From the NCBI GenBank assembly GCA_020635715.1, contig JACJZG010000018.1:11730-75729 (forward strand): a DNA stretch of 64,000 bases. Direction: 5' to 3'. Below are positions 34,511-43,140 of this stretch, piece by piece (positions within the stretch are counted from its first letter, which is position 1; each line of letters begins with the position of its first letter). Under the pieces are notes generated by a model, which ran no database searches, was not told the origin of the DNA, and saw only the letters and a list, made by a program, of their open reading frames with translations. Position numbers and translations under genes: made by a program. This stretch comes from Flavobacteriales bacterium. Its GTDB lineage: Bacteria; Bacteroidota; Bacteroidia; Flavobacteriales_F; PHOS-HE28.

Positions 34511-34837
34511 TCAGAGCAGCTTCAACCGCCCCAGCACCTCCTCCCGGTAGCTGCGCCCGATCGGGAACCAACGCCCACCCACATGCAGGCCGTTGTCGCT
34601 CACGGCGGTCACACGGTCCAGGTTCACCGCATGGCTCCGATGCACGCGCACGATCCGTGGGTCGGCGATCCCGTCGAGCACATCCTTCAGCATCCGGGAC
34701 AGGATGTAATCCCGCGTCGCTGTGCGGACCGTGGTGCAGTTATCATCAGCCTCGAGGTAGAGGAGCTCGTTCACGGCGATGCGGTTCCACTGCCGGCCAT
34801 CGCGCAGGAAGATCGCTTGATGTCCGTCCGGCGTCAT
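34511..34837 (-). CDS. Stand-alone LytTR DNA-binding regulator
   Basis: 108 residues containing only a LytTR domain: NRIAVNELLYLEADDNCTTVRTAT, then IVRVHRSHAVNLDRV and GGRWFPIGRSYREEV. No receiver or membrane part, so its input signal is not visible. Its ATG overlaps the stop of the upstream T9SS gene (34834-34837), so it is translationally coupled to a secreted protein gene. A matching direct repeat lies right after its stop codon, in front of the next secreted-protein gene. Confidence 0.88.
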   Translation of the reverse strand: MTPDGHQAIFLRDGRQWNRIAVNELLYLEADDNCTTVRTATRDYILSRMLKDVLDGIADPRIVRVHRSHAVNLDRVTAVSDNGLHVGGRWFPIGRSYREEVLGRLKLL

Positions 34838-36669
34838 TGCTTGATGAAGCGGGCCGTGCGCACTTTCCCTTCATCATTCCAGCGAAGCAGGTGCAGGCCG
34901 GGCGCCAATCCTTCCACGTCGAGGATGGTCAACGTGGTTGATGTACCGCGCAGCACCGCACGACCGTTCGCATCAAGCACTTCGAATGGTCCGCCAGCCG
35001 GCATGCCAAGTACGTGCAGGAGGTCACCAGCCGGTATCGGGTAAAGCCGGACACCTTCCTCTTCAACCCGTTCGATATCCGTGCTGATATCGGCCACCAC
35101 CGTGACGTTCACCAGGTAGCTGCACCCGTTCACGTCCACCACCTCGCAGGAATAGTTCCCGGCCGTGGAAATGCTGATGGTCGGCGTTGTCGCTCCGGTG
35201 TTCCACGAATAACTCATGAAGGAAGCGTTGAACCCGAGCTCATAGGGCAGGGCCACGGTGATCGTAGGCGCCTGAACCGCGTTGGTGCTGGCCGTGTACT
35301 CATCGGCACCCATGTCGCAAACCGGATTGCCGCGCGCATCGCCATCGATGTCCGCACCCACCACGAAGAAGTACTCGCCCAGGTCATCCATGGCGCAGTT
35401 GTTCATGTGCAGGTCCGGCTGGGCGGGAAAGACCGGGTCGATGTCGGTATCACCCGCGCCTTGACCGCCGCTCTGATGCGCGGCCAGCGTGGCATGATCG
35501 GTACCGCCCACGCTGCTGAGCGTTGCGCCGGAGGTGAACAGATCGTTGTGATCCTCTGTGGCCACGTTGCCATCCACCTGCACGTTGTAGGCGAGGCCTC
35601 CCGTGTGGTTGGCGAAGATGTTGTTGCGGACCAGCGCATCCTGACCATCCGGGAAGTTGCTCAGGTGATAGAACGCGTACGATTGTTCTGGTAAGCCGTT
35701 CGCCACCAGCACGCTGTTGTGCACGATCTTCATGTCCCACAGGTTGTAAACGGCCAAGCCCCATACATCACCCGTTCCGTTCACATACACCATGTTGTTG
35801 CTGATCATGTTGCCGGTGGAGCTCTGCGTGTTGCCCACCTCGATGCCCGTGCAACCGTTGGTGGCGTAGGCTTGTATGACATTCCGGCGGACCTGGCTCC
35901 CGCGATCGAAGTAGGTGGCACGAATGCCCACGTACCAGTTGCCCACCGAGGTGCTGAACGCGTTGTCACCCAGCTGACCGATGCAGTTGTTGAGATAGAC
36001 ACCAGTACCCACCTGATCACGGAACTCGTTCCCCGTGATGATCAGGCCAGCGCTGCGCGCACCGGCGATACCGTAACAATCCAACTGCACCGCGGTGTTG
36101 CCGTCAAGGAAGGAGTTGTCGATGATGATGATGTCCTGCGGGTTGTTGTTGGTGTTGATCGCGGCCTGGTCGCAGTGCACGAGGATGCGCTCGAAATAGG
36201 CGGAGCCAGAGGGGTTCTCGCTTCCATGGAAGACGCATTGTTCGATGGTCATACCGGCGATCGCATTGAAGAAGTGCACCGCTCGGGCGTAATTGAAGTC
36301 GAGAGGTCTGAAGGTGAGCTTCTCGAAGCGCACATCATCCGTGCCGTCAACACGGAAGATGAAATTGTCCGCGCTGCTGCTGGCGTCGAACTCCAGGTTC
36401 ACGGCCTGTGCTCCGTTGCTGCTGTTGCGGAACCGGATGTTCCCGGGGGTACCCGGCACGGCGCCAAGCTGGTACTGCCCGGTGTAGGTACCCGGCCTGA
36501 TGTCGAAGGTCACATTGCCGGAAGCACCCTCGCTCATCAGCGCGTCAACCGCTTCCGAGACGGTGGCGAAATCCGGGTCGCTCCCCCCGACAGTGAGGGT
36601 GCCGGTGAGCTGCGCCTGACCGAGCAGTGGAGCGAAGGACAATGCGCACAGTGTGGCGAAGTGTTTCAT
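34834..36669 (-). CDS. T9SS type A beta-helix surface protein
   Basis: 611 residues from the ATG at 36669 (MKHFATLCALSFAPLLGQAQ signal peptide). LTGTLTVGGSDPDFATVSEAV is the same unit start seen in the frameshifted giant gene. A right-handed beta-helix follows, then DLHMNNCAMDDLG and DMGADEYTAS. The type A tail has VRLYPIPAGDLLHVLGMP and ends RTARFIKQ. It overlaps the genes on both sides by 4 nt (ATGA), forming a coupled three-gene unit with the upstream secreted protein and the downstream LytTR gene. Confidence 0.88.
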   Translation of the reverse strand: MKHFATLCALSFAPLLGQAQLTGTLTVGGSDPDFATVSEAVDALMSEGASGNVTFDIRPGTYTGQYQLGAVPGTPGNIRFRNSSNGAQAVNLEFDASSSADNFIFRVDGTDDVRFEKLTFRPLDFNYARAVHFFNAIAGMTIEQCVFHGSENPSGSAYFERILVHCDQAAINTNNNPQDIIIIDNSFLDGNTAVQLDCYGIAGARSAGLIITGNEFRDQVGTGVYLNNCIGQLGDNAFSTSVGNWYVGIRATYFDRGSQVRRNVIQAYATNGCTGIEVGNTQSSTGNMISNNMVYVNGTGDVWGLAVYNLWDMKIVHNSVLVANGLPEQSYAFYHLSNFPDGQDALVRNNIFANHTGGLAYNVQVDGNVATEDHNDLFTSGATLSSVGGTDHATLAAHQSGGQGAGDTDIDPVFPAQPDLHMNNCAMDDLGEYFFVVGADIDGDARGNPVCDMGADEYTASTNAVQAPTITVALPYELGFNASFMSYSWNTGATTPTISISTAGNYSCEVVDVNGCSYLVNVTVVADISTDIERVEEEGVRLYPIPAGDLLHVLGMPAGGPFEVLDANGRAVLRGTSTTLTILDVEGLAPGLHLLRWNDEGKVRTARFIKQ

Positions 36670-37991
36670 GGGGTGGTGAGTTTGTTCAGGAGTCCTTTGC
36701 CTTTCTTCATGAGATCGTTGCCCCCGCTTTGCTGGGGGCTGGTACCCGAGGTTGCGGTAGGTGCCGGTGAATTGACCTGTTCCGCGGCCTTCTCGATCGT
36801 TCCGGTCGACTTGCACAGCATGCCGGGCTCGTAACTGCGGATGCGCGCGATGTTGTCCGCATCGGTCCACATCCACACTTCCAGCGCGATGAACCGGTAC
36901 TGCTCGCCCACCTTCTGCCCGTTCTTCCAGCCGCCACCGAAGCGGCCCACGTGCATGCGCGTGTGCTTGTCCTGCGTCGCGTTCCAGATCTCGATGGCAT
37001 CCTGCTGACGATGCTTCACCCCCGGATCGGGACAGTACTGTTCGGCATAGGTGCTCCGCCCCCCGAAGGCCGCTGCCACCGCCTTGTTCACGAGATCGGC
37101 CCCGTTCGCGGTCAGGCGTGTCGAACTTCCTTCCACATAATGGACAGGCGCCAGCATCCGGATAAGGTAAGCCTCGAACTTCTTGGCATCACCCTCCCGC
37201 ATGAGCTTGTGCGTGTACATGAACACGTCCATGTCGGTCTCGAAGTCCGGGATGTCCACATCTCCCAGCGCGGCCAGCTCGGCATTGGCCCGTTGCTCCT
37301 CGAGCTGATCCCTCATGGTGGGCATGGCCTTCAATTCCTCCTGGGAGAACTTGCGCACGGCACCGTCCTTGCGTTCACGGCTGGTCGCAACGATGTTGTC
37401 CTTCCACGGAGCGTCCACAGCGTCGCGGTAGAAGCGCACGTCGATCTTCTCCTGGATGGTCGTGAGGTCGTAGATGCTGGTCTTGGCATCGAACTCGATC
37501 TCCACGGGTATGGTGAAGGACTTCGGGGTATGCCAGATGACGCCTTCACCTTCCGGGATGCGCATGTAGTGGAGGTCGCCCACCATGTCCCCAGCCCGCC
37601 AGCCCAGGAAATCGAGGTAACGCTCGCGTATCATGGCGAGCATCTCCTCCTTGCTCGGAGCGGGCAGGCCGAAGTATTCGTTCTCCGCCACCTTGAATTC
37701 GCGGAAACTGGTACTGGCGCCGTAGTGGTACCGTGCTATCCCCGTGATCTTCACTGTGGCCTTGGGGTACTCGGGCACCTCCGCGCTCCGGGTCACATAG
37801 GCCACACGGTCCCACATGTACTGCCCGTGCGCGCTGTGCCACTCCTTCTTGGTCGGGCCTGGCGTCAGCTCCACCTTGAGCACGCCCGGCTTTGTAAGGT
37901 CCTTGATGATCTGGGCATCGGAGGGTTGCCCATAGACCGCGATGGCAGCGAGCCCGAAGGCTGCCAGGGAGAGAGCGATACGGATACGCAT
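36666..37991 (-). CDS. Secreted protein of unknown function
   Basis: 441 residues from the ATG at 37991, which starts a signal peptide (RIALSLAAFGLAAIAVYG); a longer frame to 38084 would begin inside the operator. No family recognised. It has an N-terminal beta-rich part, a charged middle (SREREKDG-like, EEQRANAELAALGDVDIPDFE), a Cys-containing region (QYCPDPGVKHRQQDAIEIW) and a Ser/Thr/Gln-rich low-complexity end with GKGLLNKL. First gene of a coupled trio with the T9SS protein and the LytTR gene. A LytTR-type repeat is 60 bp upstream. Confidence 0.75.
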   Translation of the reverse strand: MRIRIALSLAAFGLAAIAVYGQPSDAQIIKDLTKPGVLKVELTPGPTKKEWHSAHGQYMWDRVAYVTRSAEVPEYPKATVKITGIARYHYGASTSFREFKVAENEYFGLPAPSKEEMLAMIRERYLDFLGWRAGDMVGDLHYMRIPEGEGVIWHTPKSFTIPVEIEFDAKTSIYDLTTIQEKIDVRFYRDAVDAPWKDNIVATSRERKDGAVRKFSQEELKAMPTMRDQLEEQRANAELAALGDVDIPDFETDMDVFMYTHKLMREGDAKKFEAYLIRMLAPVHYVEGSSTRLTANGADLVNKAVAAAFGGRSTYAEQYCPDPGVKHRQQDAIEIWNATQDKHTRMHVGRFGGGWKNGQKVGEQYRFIALEVWMWTDADNIARIRSYEPGMLCKSTGTIEKAAEQVNSPAPTATSGTSPQQSGGNDLMKKGKGLLNKLTTP

Positions 37992-38050
37992 GACCGTGGG
38001 GTATTGCACATCGAACTTCGCTTGGATCCACGACGAACGCCATCTGGATC

Positions 38051-38080
38051 GGGTGAACGACCGGATGGGATGGGTGAACG
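38051..38080 (-). promoter_or_regulatory. LytTR-type direct repeat (CGTTCACCC x2, 21-bp period)
   Basis: GGGTGAACG at 38051-38059 and 38072-38080, again 21 bp apart and again starting at the stop codon of a LytTR-domain regulator. It lies 60 bp upstream of the secreted protein gene. Nearly the same sequence and placement as the site at 34481-34510. Confidence 0.6.
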
Positions 38081-38821
38081 TCAAAGCGTCCTGATGCGAG
38101 CCATCAGCGCATCGCGATGGGTCTTGCCCACGGGCAGGCGCGATGTCCCCAGCTGCACGTAGCCATCCTCCACCGCCGTGATGCGGCGGGTGTCCACCAG
38201 GTAGCTCCGATGGATGCGCAGGTGATGCCTGCTGCTCAGCTTCCGCTCGACCGACGCGAGCGTGCTGGTGATGACAAAGCGCTTAGTGGGCGTCTGCAAA
38301 GTCACATAGTTGTCATCGGCTTCGGCATAGAGGATGTCATCGATGGCCAGTTTCGTCAGCCGGCCTTTGTCCCGTATGAAGATGCTGTCGGCGATCACGA
38401 AATCAGTTTCGTCGGGGCCTTCCTCCTTTCCCACTGGGGCACTGCCCGCGGCGTAGCGCGCCAACGCGATCTCGATCTGCGCCCGGAGCCGCAATTCATC
38501 GAAGGGCTTGAGGATGAATCCTGCAGGCCTTACGGCCTTCACCCGCTCCAGGGTGGCCGTATCGGCATGGCTCGTCACGAAGATGAATGGCACTGGATGC
38601 TTCGCGTTCATCCGTTCAGCGAGCTGCACGCCGTCCGCGCCATCGCCCAGGTTGATGTCCAGCAGAACGAGATCGGGCTTCTCGACGGCCATCTCCGCCA
38701 TGGCATCCAACGCATTGTCGCAGACCGCGCACACCTCGTATTCCATCTCCTCCAGATGACCCCGCAGGTCCTCGGTGATCAGCGGTTCATCCTCGACGAT
38801 CAGGATCTTGATACGTGCCAT
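38081..38821 (-). CDS. LytTR-family response regulator
   Basis: 246 residues from the ATG at 38821. Receiver with IKILIVEDEP and phosphoacceptor Asp55 (LVLLDINLGDGADG), a conserved Lys in FILKPFDE, then a LytTR domain (LTKLAIDDILYAEADDNYVTL, HLRIHRSYLVDTRRI, SRLPVGKTHRDAL). It starts 1 nt after the kinase stop, so the two form a pair. The operator at 38051-38080 directly follows it and is a likely target of this regulator or of the stand-alone LytTR protein. Confidence 0.92.
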   Translation of the reverse strand: MARIKILIVEDEPLITEDLRGHLEEMEYEVCAVCDNALDAMAEMAVEKPDLVLLDINLGDGADGVQLAERMNAKHPVPFIFVTSHADTATLERVKAVRPAGFILKPFDELRLRAQIEIALARYAAGSAPVGKEEGPDETDFVIADSIFIRDKGRLTKLAIDDILYAEADDNYVTLQTPTKRFVITSTLASVERKLSSRHHLRIHRSYLVDTRRITAVEDGYVQLGTSRLPVGKTHRDALMARIRTL

Positions 38822-38822
38822 G

Positions 38823-40610
38823 CTAGCGCGCAAGTTCGTACTTGCCGATCTGAAGGACAACCTGCGTACCGGGTGGGCCCTCGACCTCCCATTCGGCCTT
38901 GAGCTTCCCGCTGAACGTGCGCACCATGTTCAGACCAAAGCCGCTGCCCTTTGCCGGGGCCTCCGCAGCAGGCATGCCCACGCCATCATCAGCGACCCTC
39001 AGGACCAATCGACCGTCCTGCTCCTTCAGCGAGACGGTGAGCGTGCCGGTCCGACCATCGGGCCAGGCGTACTTCAGCGCGTTCGTGATGAGCTCGTTCA
39101 GGATCAGCCCGATAGGCACCGCAGTATCCACGTCCAGGGAGATGTCCTGCACATCGATGACCACACGCACGCTGTCATCCTTTCCATAGTTGTTCACCAG
39201 ACCGCTCACCAATCGCTCGGTGTAGTCATGCATGGGCACCCCGGTGAGATCACCATCGCGGTAGAGGTCCTGGTGGATCAGCGCCATGCTCTTCACCCGT
39301 TGGCGACTGTCCTGCACGGCTTCGCGTGCTTTCCCATCGGTTATCCCGCGGCTCTGGATGCTGAGCAAGCTGCTCACCACCTGCAGGTTGTTCTTCACGC
39401 GGTGATGGATCTCGCGTAGCAGCAATTCCTTCTCGCGCAGTTGCTCCTCGATGATCGCATTCTTCCTGGCGAGCTCGTGCTCCCCCCTCCGTTTCAAGCG
39501 GTAGGCCCTGTATACCAGCAAAGCCACCAATAGCAGCAACCCGGCGCCGATCGCAACGGCCTTGATCGTGAGCGAGCGTCGCTCCAGCACCGCCTTGTTC
39601 TGCGCCAGCTCCACATCCTTCTGCTCCGTCTCGTAACGCACCTGCATGTCGGCGATCTGCGCACTGCGCTCAGCATTGAGGAGGCTGTCACGTCGAGCTT
39701 TCATGTGCTTGTAATGCACAAGTGCGGAATCGGCTTGTCCCCAATGCTCATAGATGTCCGCCAGGAACTCCTCTCCGTCCGCCAGGGCGGTCGCCGCTCC
39801 CACCTCACCTGCGATGCGCATTCCTTCGCGGATGTGCGCGAGCGCGCTATCGCGATCGCCATGCAGGCCCTCCAGGTGACCTAGCGCGTTCAGGATGTTG
39901 GCCCGGTACGATCCATCCTCGCCGATCGGATGCCGATCGCGCGCTTCCTTCATGCGCGCCAGTCCCGCTTCGAGATCGCCCTTGACGTAGAGGGCATTGC
40001 CGAGGTTCATGCGCACCTGCGCCGCGAAGGCATCCTGCCCTTTGCCGGATAGGATGGCGACCGCGCGCTCGTAGTGGTACACGGCACTGTCGAGTTCGCC
40101 ATGGTCGTAGTGAACGTTCGCCAGGTTGTTACGCACGTTGGCGATCCATACCGTGTCGCCCACCTCCTGGAATCCGACCAAGGCCTTGTTGAACTCCATC
40201 AGCGCGTCGTCGTTCCGGTGTTCCTCCTTGTAGATGGACGCCACGTTGTTATGGGCCATCGCGGTGTACCAAGGGTCATCGCCTCGTTCGAAGGAGCGCA
40301 GGGCGAGCAGGTATTCGTTGAGCGCCTTGGCCGGCCGCCCCTGCACCGTGCGGCACAGACCGGTGAAGTTGTGCGCCTTGCCGATCTCCACAGGATCTCC
40401 GCTGCGTTGGGCGATGGCGAGGTAGCTCGCGCAGATCACCAGTGCGGTGTCCGGTCGGGTGAACACGGTCTGCCGCAGCATGTCGGTGAGCACCGGGAGC
40501 CGCGAGGTGTCGTTCGGCAGGGCATCGGCCACGCGTCGCAGGCTGTCGAGCTGGGCGGGAATGGTGCCCGTAAGTAGCACGCCGCAAGCGACCAGCGAGG
40601 TGCGTAACAT
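38823..40610 (-). CDS. TPR-containing sensor kinase (HisKA_2 type)
   Basis: 595 residues from the ATG at 40610, which opens a signal peptide (SLVACGVLLTGTIPAQ). The extracytoplasmic half is a series of TPR repeats (AHNNVASIYKEEHRNDDALMEF, RNNLANVHYDHGELDSAVYHY and others). TM segment: AVAIGAGLLLLVALLVY. The phospho-acceptor motif is LREIHHRVKNNLQVVSSLL (HisKA_2) with N-box LNELITNALKYAW and DDGVGM. Such kinases pair with LytTR regulators, here the adjacent one. Downstream of a SpoIIAA-like gene in the same direction. Confidence 0.9.
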   Translation of the reverse strand: MLRTSLVACGVLLTGTIPAQLDSLRRVADALPNDTSRLPVLTDMLRQTVFTRPDTALVICASYLAIAQRSGDPVEIGKAHNFTGLCRTVQGRPAKALNEYLLALRSFERGDDPWYTAMAHNNVASIYKEEHRNDDALMEFNKALVGFQEVGDTVWIANVRNNLANVHYDHGELDSAVYHYERAVAILSGKGQDAFAAQVRMNLGNALYVKGDLEAGLARMKEARDRHPIGEDGSYRANILNALGHLEGLHGDRDSALAHIREGMRIAGEVGAATALADGEEFLADIYEHWGQADSALVHYKHMKARRDSLLNAERSAQIADMQVRYETEQKDVELAQNKAVLERRSLTIKAVAIGAGLLLLVALLVYRAYRLKRRGEHELARKNAIIEEQLREKELLLREIHHRVKNNLQVVSSLLSIQSRGITDGKAREAVQDSRQRVKSMALIHQDLYRDGDLTGVPMHDYTERLVSGLVNNYGKDDSVRVVIDVQDISLDVDTAVPIGLILNELITNALKYAWPDGRTGTLTVSLKEQDGRLVLRVADDGVGMPAAEAPAKGSGFGLNMVRTFSGKLKAEWEVEGPPGTQVVLQIGKYELAR

Positions 40611-40636
40611 GGAGCTGGTTCCGGCCAGACAGCCCT

Positions 40637-41056
40637 TCACGCTCCCTGTATCCGCAGCTCCCGCAACTGGCCCGCGATCCAGCTCCGAGCCTCCTTCTCG
40701 TTGTCCGTTACCAGGATCCGGTTCAGCCATGGGTAGTAACTGAAGTACAGCTTCAGCATCATCTCGATCATGTTGGCACGCGTCACAATGGCGATCGCGA
40801 GCAGCACGCCGTTCTCCCTATCCTTGGAAAGGTGGTCCACCTGGATCGCACCCAATTCGAAGTCCACATCCTCCGGAATGAGGCTCAACATCGCATGTGG
40901 CGATGTCCCCATCAGGGAGCGACGCACCTGCGCCACTTCTCCAAGACCGCTCGTGCTCAGGAAACAGCCCGGCTTGTAAACCACCTCCAGCAGGTCCGGC
41001 GCCACGCGATGCAAGGTGGCGATCGTGGTATCCCGTTGTACAGGTGCTGAACTCAT
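40637..41056 (-). CDS. SpoIIAA/STAS-like small protein
   Basis: 139 residues from the ATG at 41056; an in-frame TTG at 41065 is less likely. The pattern LEVVYKPGCFLSTSGLGEVAQ, HAMLSLIPEDVDFELGAIQVDH, GVLLAIAIVTRANMIEMMLKLYFSYYPW resembles the SpoIIAA-like STAS/SEC14 domain proteins found in Bacteroidota. No enzyme motif. It lies upstream of the HisKA_2 kinase on the same strand, and may act in protein-protein signalling. Family assignment is moderate. Confidence 0.6.
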   Translation of the reverse strand: MSSAPVQRDTTIATLHRVAPDLLEVVYKPGCFLSTSGLGEVAQVRRSLMGTSPHAMLSLIPEDVDFELGAIQVDHLSKDRENGVLLAIAIVTRANMIEMMLKLYFSYYPWLNRILVTDNEKEARSWIAGQLRELRIQGA

Positions 41057-41107
41057 CGGATGCAAGGTAAGGTCTCGGAGACCCGGCGTGCACGGCCCAC
41101 GCTCCGC

Positions 41108-41836
41108 TCAGTAGGCCAGGTGCACGCTGAGCTGGAGCTGCGTCTTGCGCCACGAGGCGGTGCTCTGGAGCATTGCACCCGCCTGCACACGCACATGCGC
41201 ACCACACACCCGGCCAAGTGCCGCGTAGGCCCGGTCGCGATCGAAGATCTCCACCGTCCGTCCATCACCGATGTCGCGTTCACCGTTCACGAAAAGTTCG
41301 TTGTACAGGGCGAAGTAGGTTGTCTTCGGCGCCATTCGTGGACCTGTGATGGGGATGTTGAGGAAGAGCGCATACCGCACCCTCGTGCGCAGGTCCTGGT
41401 CCTGCACCGAACGCTCCTCCAACCGGAAGCGATGGGTCAGGAAGATGCGACCACCTGGATGGTGCGGCAGCAGTGCTTCCTGATAGAAGCGATGCTCTGC
41501 GGTGGTGGCACGAGCGGCTCCGGGAACACCGCTGGTGACGTGTGCATAGCCCAGCGTGAAGGTGGCATTGAACCCCTTGGGAAGGTAGGTGATGCCCCCG
41601 CGCAACAACAATTGCTCCAGGTCACCGCCCAAGTCCCAGTTCCTGAACTGCACATCACCTTGCAAGCCGAACCTTCCGATGAGCGTATCGACCCGCCAGA
41701 AGGCCATGTACCAGGCACCGAGCTTGTCTTCGGCCACCTGTGCACGTGCGGGGAAGGGAAGGGTGAGCAGGAGGATACCGAACATCCGCGCGGCGGCCAG
41801 CCACCACCCCCAACGAACACGTAAGCGGTCGATCAC
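41108..41836 (-). CDS. DUF2490 domain-containing outer-membrane protein
   Basis: 242 residues from a GTG that overlaps the aldo/keto reductase stop. An N-terminal signal-like stretch (FGILLLTLPFPARAQ) is followed by alternating beta strands ending in an aromatic-rich C-terminus (TQLQLSVHLAY), consistent with a beta barrel. HRFRLEERSV and YALFLNIPIT are typical DUF2490 positions. Function of the family unknown. The ATG at 41785 is an alternative start. Confidence 0.75.
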   Translation of the reverse strand: MIDRLRVRWGWWLAAARMFGILLLTLPFPARAQVAEDKLGAWYMAFWRVDTLIGRFGLQGDVQFRNWDLGGDLEQLLLRGGITYLPKGFNATFTLGYAHVTSGVPGAARATTAEHRFYQEALLPHHPGGRIFLTHRFRLEERSVQDQDLRTRVRYALFLNIPITGPRMAPKTTYFALYNELFVNGERDIGDGRTVEIFDRDRAYAALGRVCGAHVRVQAGAMLQSTASWRKTQLQLSVHLAY

Positions 41837-42801
41837 TCCTTCAGGGTGTTCTCGACATCACGCATCACCGCAGGGGTGAACAGGTCCTGCGCCTCCACGG
41901 CCTTAAGGTTCTCCTCGAGCTGCCCGGTCCGGCTCGCACCCAGGATCACCGTGCTCACGCGCGGGTTCGTCAAACACCAGGCGATCGCGAAGACGGGCAA
42001 GGAGAGGCCCATCCCCTCGGCGATGGCTTTCAACCGGTCGACGATGCGGAGGCGCGCTTCGTTCAACTCCCGTTCACGCAGCCAGTCGAGACCGGCCATG
42101 CGGAGTCGGGATGAAGCATCACCCTCCAGGCTGTGCTTGCCGGTGAGCACACCACTTGCCAGCGGGCTCCAGATGGTGGTTCCGAGTCCAACGGTGTCGT
42201 ACAAGGCTGCGAACTCCCGCTCCACCTTGTCCCGATGGAACAGGTTGTACTGTGGCTGTTCCATCACCGGGACGATCAGGTGGTGCCGCTCCGCCACCGC
42301 ATGGGCCTCGGCGATCCCTTCGGCGCTCCATTCGCTGGTGCCCCAGTACAGGACCTTGCCCTGCATGATCAGCTGGTGCATGGCCCATACCGTTTCACTG
42401 ATCGGCGTGTTCGGGTCGGGGCGGTGGCAGAAGTAGAGATCGAGGTAGTCCACCTGCAGGCGTTGGAGCGCGGCGTGGCAGGCTTCGACCAGGTGCTTCC
42501 GGTGCAACCCGAGCTGGGTGGGCAACTTGCCGCCCGCACCGAAGAAGGCCTTGCTGCTGACGACCCATGTATCACGCGGCCACTCCATCCTCTTGAGGAT
42601 GCGACCCATCACGCGCTCGCTCTCGCCGCGCGAATAGATCTCGGCATTATCGAAGAAGTTGACCCCATTGTCGTAGGCCAGCTTCATCAGATCCGCCGCG
42701 GTATCATCCCCCACCTGCTTCCCGAAGGTGAGCCATGAGCCCAGTGACAGTTCGGATACCTGAAGGCCGGAAGTGCCGAGGCGACGGTAACGCATGGTCA
42801 T
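41833..42801 (-). CDS. Aldo/keto reductase
   Basis: 322 residues, NADPH-dependent oxidoreductase with a TIM barrel. Tetrad residues are Asp51 and Tyr56 (NFFDNAEIYSRG), Lys in VVSSKAFFG, and His in YFCHRPDP. The fold resembles voltage-gated K+ channel beta subunit-like reductases (ESERVMGRILK). Substrate unknown. GAACTTCG lies 4 nt before the first ATG at 42801; a second in-frame ATG is at 42795. First gene of a minus-strand run that continues into DUF2490. Confidence 0.93.
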   Translation of the reverse strand: MTMRYRRLGTSGLQVSELSLGSWLTFGKQVGDDTAADLMKLAYDNGVNFFDNAEIYSRGESERVMGRILKRMEWPRDTWVVSSKAFFGAGGKLPTQLGLHRKHLVEACHAALQRLQVDYLDLYFCHRPDPNTPISETVWAMHQLIMQGKVLYWGTSEWSAEGIAEAHAVAERHHLIVPVMEQPQYNLFHRDKVEREFAALYDTVGLGTTIWSPLASGVLTGKHSLEGDASSRLRMAGLDWLRERELNEARLRIVDRLKAIAEGMGLSLPVFAIAWCLTNPRVSTVILGASRTGQLEENLKAVEAQDLFTPAVMRDVENTLKE

Positions 42802-42903
42802 GGTGCGAAGTTCGGCATCACCCCGGGACCGACGCCGATGATCGATTTCACGGTCTTTTCACCCCGCTATCCAGCCCTCTTCATTCCCGCCCTGGACTTT
42901 TGT

Positions 42904-43080
42904 CGCGGTCAAGGAAGTAGGAGTTCGGTTCATTGAGGAACACCGCGATACGATAGGTCGACCGGCGGCAACGGCGCTCGATCGGTTTGGGAGGACCGGA
43001 TCCTGAACGAAGGTTAGGGGGATCCGATCGGGCGGTGTTCCAAGGACCGCGGAAGAGGGCTCGGGGACGGGCCCTCTTCA
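42904..43080 (+). ncRNA. Candidate structured non-coding RNA
   Basis: In a 339-bp gap. An outer stem CGCGGTC (42904-42910) pairs with GACCGCG (43045-43051); after an asymmetric bulge, GGAACACCGC (42937-42946) pairs with GCGGTGTTCC (43032-43041); inside, a CGGATCC/GGATCCG helix forms. A terminator-like hairpin follows immediately. GACTTTTG, one mismatch from TAnnTTTG, lies at 42895-42902. The layout of closing stem, bulge and long arm recalls 6S RNA, but I cannot match it to a family. Confidence 0.4.
43052..43079 (+). terminator. Terminator-like hairpin
   Basis: A 9-bp perfect stem (43052-43060 with 43071-43079) and a G-rich loop. No clear T run follows. It would end the RNA candidate before the CusR-like gene. 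Confidence 0.5.
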
Positions 43081-43129
43081 TTGCTTCCGGTCATTTGGTC
43101 CACCCTGCGCATCACACCGCCGATGAGCC

Positions 43130-43137
43130 TAGATTTG
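43130..43137 (+). promoter_or_regulatory. -7 element (TAGATTTG), 3 nt before response regulator start
   Basis: Exact TAnnTTTG. Its position argues for the ATG at 43141 rather than the in-frame ATG at 43123. Confidence 0.5.
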
Positions 43138-43140
43138 AAC

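Noticed and set aside
43081..43140. Longer N-terminus for the CusR-like regulator
   Set aside because: It would start in the terminator hairpin region and contain the perfect -7 element; receivers normally begin at MRILVVEDE.
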